Below, one piece after another: positions 62,217 through 64,000 of a stretch of 64,000 nucleotides of DNA. This DNA comes from Oopsacas minuta (lineage: Eukaryota; Porifera; Hexactinellida; Lyssacinosida; Leucopsacidae). The notes below the pieces were generated by a model, which saw nothing but the letters and a program-made list of their open reading frames with translations, was not told the origin of the DNA and searched no databases. Made by a program: the position numbers and the translations under genes. The stretch covers positions 62,001-126,000 of the forward strand of contig JAKMXF010000318.1 of assembly GCA_024704765.1 (NCBI GenBank), written 5' to 3'. Position 1 is the stretch's first letter. Every line of letters begins with the position of its first letter.

Positions 62217-62972
62217 ATGATAACTGAGACTATTTTAAAGCAGGATGGGGTCCAGCTATTTGTCTACCTCTCTCGTGTATTTGACTAGTTTTAGGTGTAT
62301 ATTTGTATTAATAATGACAACAGTTAGGTGTCAAATGCATAATTATATTACTAACTAAATTCAAACAATTGATGTTTGTTTTGTTTTTAGACACTTGTGG
62401 AATAATCTTTCTTAAATAACTCGTCTATATTTCTTGATTTCAATCTCCAATTACAGGTGGTAAAGATAGATGATAATAATAAGACCTGGGATACCCTAAG
62501 TCTTCTGTAGTACGTGCAGGTCCTAGCCTAAAATTGTAGATTAATTGAATTTTCAGTTCTGTCCAGTTGTAACGCAAACGTATATTCACCACGTAACTAC
62601 TATTTGTCCCTCTGTGTTTATTCATCAAGATTAGTTGGTTTGTTATGGAAAAGCTATTCCTACTATGTGTCCGTTATTTGAGTGTCTTTACCAGTGATAT
62701 TATCGCGAGTGTTGAATATATTTATCGTTTTACAGAAATAAACAATCTTTTTCTAATTATGTTGCGTAATTACAAAACGGAAACATCTACAGAATTATAC
62801 GCCAAAAACACTGAAACAGTCATTGTTGTTTACTAAATAATGATGTAATACTCGTATTGATCTCATGCTTTTCTCATGAAAAATTACTATCACTTCCAAA
62901 TATATATTTATGATTACAATTTAGATATCAAAACTGATACAATGTTAGTATAAATATATTCTGAAGGGAAAA
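62217..62972. other. Intergenic, PDP 3' flank to next gene
   Basis: About 750 bp, AT-rich. Small ORFs on both strands look random. No RNA gene or repeat recognised. The promoter of the IPT-domain gene should be near 62800-62970. Confidence 0.45.
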
Positions 62973-64000
62973 ATGTGCGTTATTCTCTTATCGCAATACA
63001 AATCAATGTATTTCTTATTTATCATTTTCCTGACCCTTCTCATTTCTGGGTTACATGGTGACGTGTACCCTAGTGAAGGTAGTCTAGGAGGTGGGACGAG
63101 GATCACTATTACTGGAGCAGAGTTTAGTACAGATATGTTCAACAGTCCTGGTACTAACACTTCTAATGGTAATATTGTTATAATGGAAAGTAACGATGAA
63201 CTGCCTTTATCCTGTGATTCAATTAATTATCTTTCTAATCCAATTCAGATAGTTTGTGTAACACACAATTCTGGACACAGTAAGTGCTTAGTGTATAGTT
63301 GCAATTTTCCTAATACTCATACAGCTGTAGCCAGATATTCAATGCTACAGTTTGGATATTAGAAAATTGCAAAATTTGCAATCATATATAAAGAAGTATC
63401 TCTTATATGTTTTGTTCTATTTTCTAACACAATTATCTAGGATAATACTAAAGTTACAATACAGAGATTAGGAAGTATGTATGTATACGTAGCTATCAAA
63501 TCGGATGGGTTTCGCTGAAAAACTTTGTAACTTTTATATCCTGTGACGTATGTATTTCTATCTGTTTATGTAGTAAGTGGTGATCACCAGTACAGCATCA
63601 GTGTAACCTCTGACGGAGCTACAGTCCCTGTATCAGGAACATTCACTTACAGAGATGGCCAGACTCCTATTATTACTGACGTCACCCCTCGCTACACGGC
63701 ACCAGGCTATCTTGTGAGTTTGTTTGGAATAATATATACTGACAAGTATATGAATACTAATGAAGAGACAGTTGATGAACATCAGCTGGAACGTGTTCAC
63801 CTTGGTCCTTCTACATGTGATCTATACCCTGATGATAGTCCTGATGAGTTGTACGGATTATCACTGGATGGAGATGATTTAACAACAGGACACTGTACAT
63901 GCAAGCCTCAAACTACTGATATAGGATCTTTCAATGCTAGTATGCTATTCTCTGGACCTAAAGGCAGGACTTTGATCAGTAAAGATGCACTACTTGTTGA
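62973..64000 (+). CDS. PKHD1L1: IPT/TIG-domain protein, fibrocystin-L (PKHD1L1)-like, 3' end outside window
   Basis: Exon 1 is 62973-63279 and exon 2 runs from 63574 open to the right edge, joined in phase 1. The N-terminus has a clear signal peptide (MYFLFIIFLTLLISGLHG), possibly starting at the second Met. The first IPT/TIG domain opens with DVYPSEGSLGGGTRITITGA and GAEFSTD, the usual PKHD1L1/PKHD1 beginning. After the splice, TPIITDVTPRYTAPGYLVSL begins a second IPT-like repeat. These families are very long, mostly extracellular, single-pass proteins. The assignment rests on about 245 residues, so other IPT-rich proteins (plexin-like, CEMIP-like) cannot be excluded, but the S-L-G-G-G-T opening favours PKHD1L1. 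Confidence 0.75.

Overview
The window is nuclear DNA from an animal. It is AT-rich (roughly two thirds A+T by eye) and gene-dense. Introns are short with GT..AG ends and the standard code fits every gene. Clear metazoan orthologues appear (an NCKX exchanger, FKBP15, FEM1, PMS1, an Ig/FN3 receptor tyrosine phosphatase, zuotin/DNAJC2, phospholipid scramblases, TAF12, PDXDC1, COMMD2, PTPMT1, an ARH/LDLRAP1-like adaptor, CMC1, WDR44, TK1, acylphosphatase, pyruvate dehydrogenase phosphatase, a fibrocystin-L-like protein). Compactness, many single-exon genes and modest divergence from vertebrate proteins suggest an early-branching animal such as a demosponge; that placement is inference, not proof.

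Layout. 1-11 kb: SLC24-type exchanger (+, cut at the left edge), FKBP15-like gene (-) with two coding tandem-repeat blocks, FEM1-like gene (-), PMS1 (+). 11.9-36.1 kb: one 38-exon receptor tyrosine phosphatase gene (+) that I could splice in frame throughout: signal peptide, 12 Ig exons, 2 FN3 domains, a membrane segment and two phosphatase domains. Both phosphatase P-loops keep the cysteine but lack the invariant arginine. Four other genes sit inside its introns: a 57-residue membrane protein, a 442-residue possibly BEN-like protein, DNAJC2 and a scramblase (-). 37.2-40.4 kb: two more single-exon scramblases (-) and a scramblase scrap inside a duplicated segment. 40.6-47.4 kb: TAF12, then PDXDC1 (8 exons) hosting COMMD2 (+), an unknown 83-residue ORF (-) and PTPMT1 (-). 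47.7-54.7 kb: LDLRAP1-like, HD-domain protein (-), CMC1, WDR44, TK1 (-), acylphosphatase. 55.3-62.2 kb: pyruvate dehydrogenase phosphatase (+), whose large second intron holds a decayed MULE/SWIM-type transposase with a second element inserted in it. 63.0-64.0 kb: start of an IPT/TIG-domain secreted or membrane protein running off the right edge.

At least four families of short inverted-repeat elements (called A-D here, plus Tigger-like ones, E) fill introns and intergenic gaps. Family B alone has nine near-complete copies. Functionally the genes are mixed (mitochondrial: PTPMT1, CMC1, PDP, perhaps the 57-residue protein; endocytic or trafficking: FKBP15, LDLRAP1, WDR44, COMMD2; ubiquitin: FEM1; DNA: PMS1, TK1, TAF12), and I see no operon-like logic. 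The notable organisation is genes nested in introns of longer genes, usually as single-exon units.
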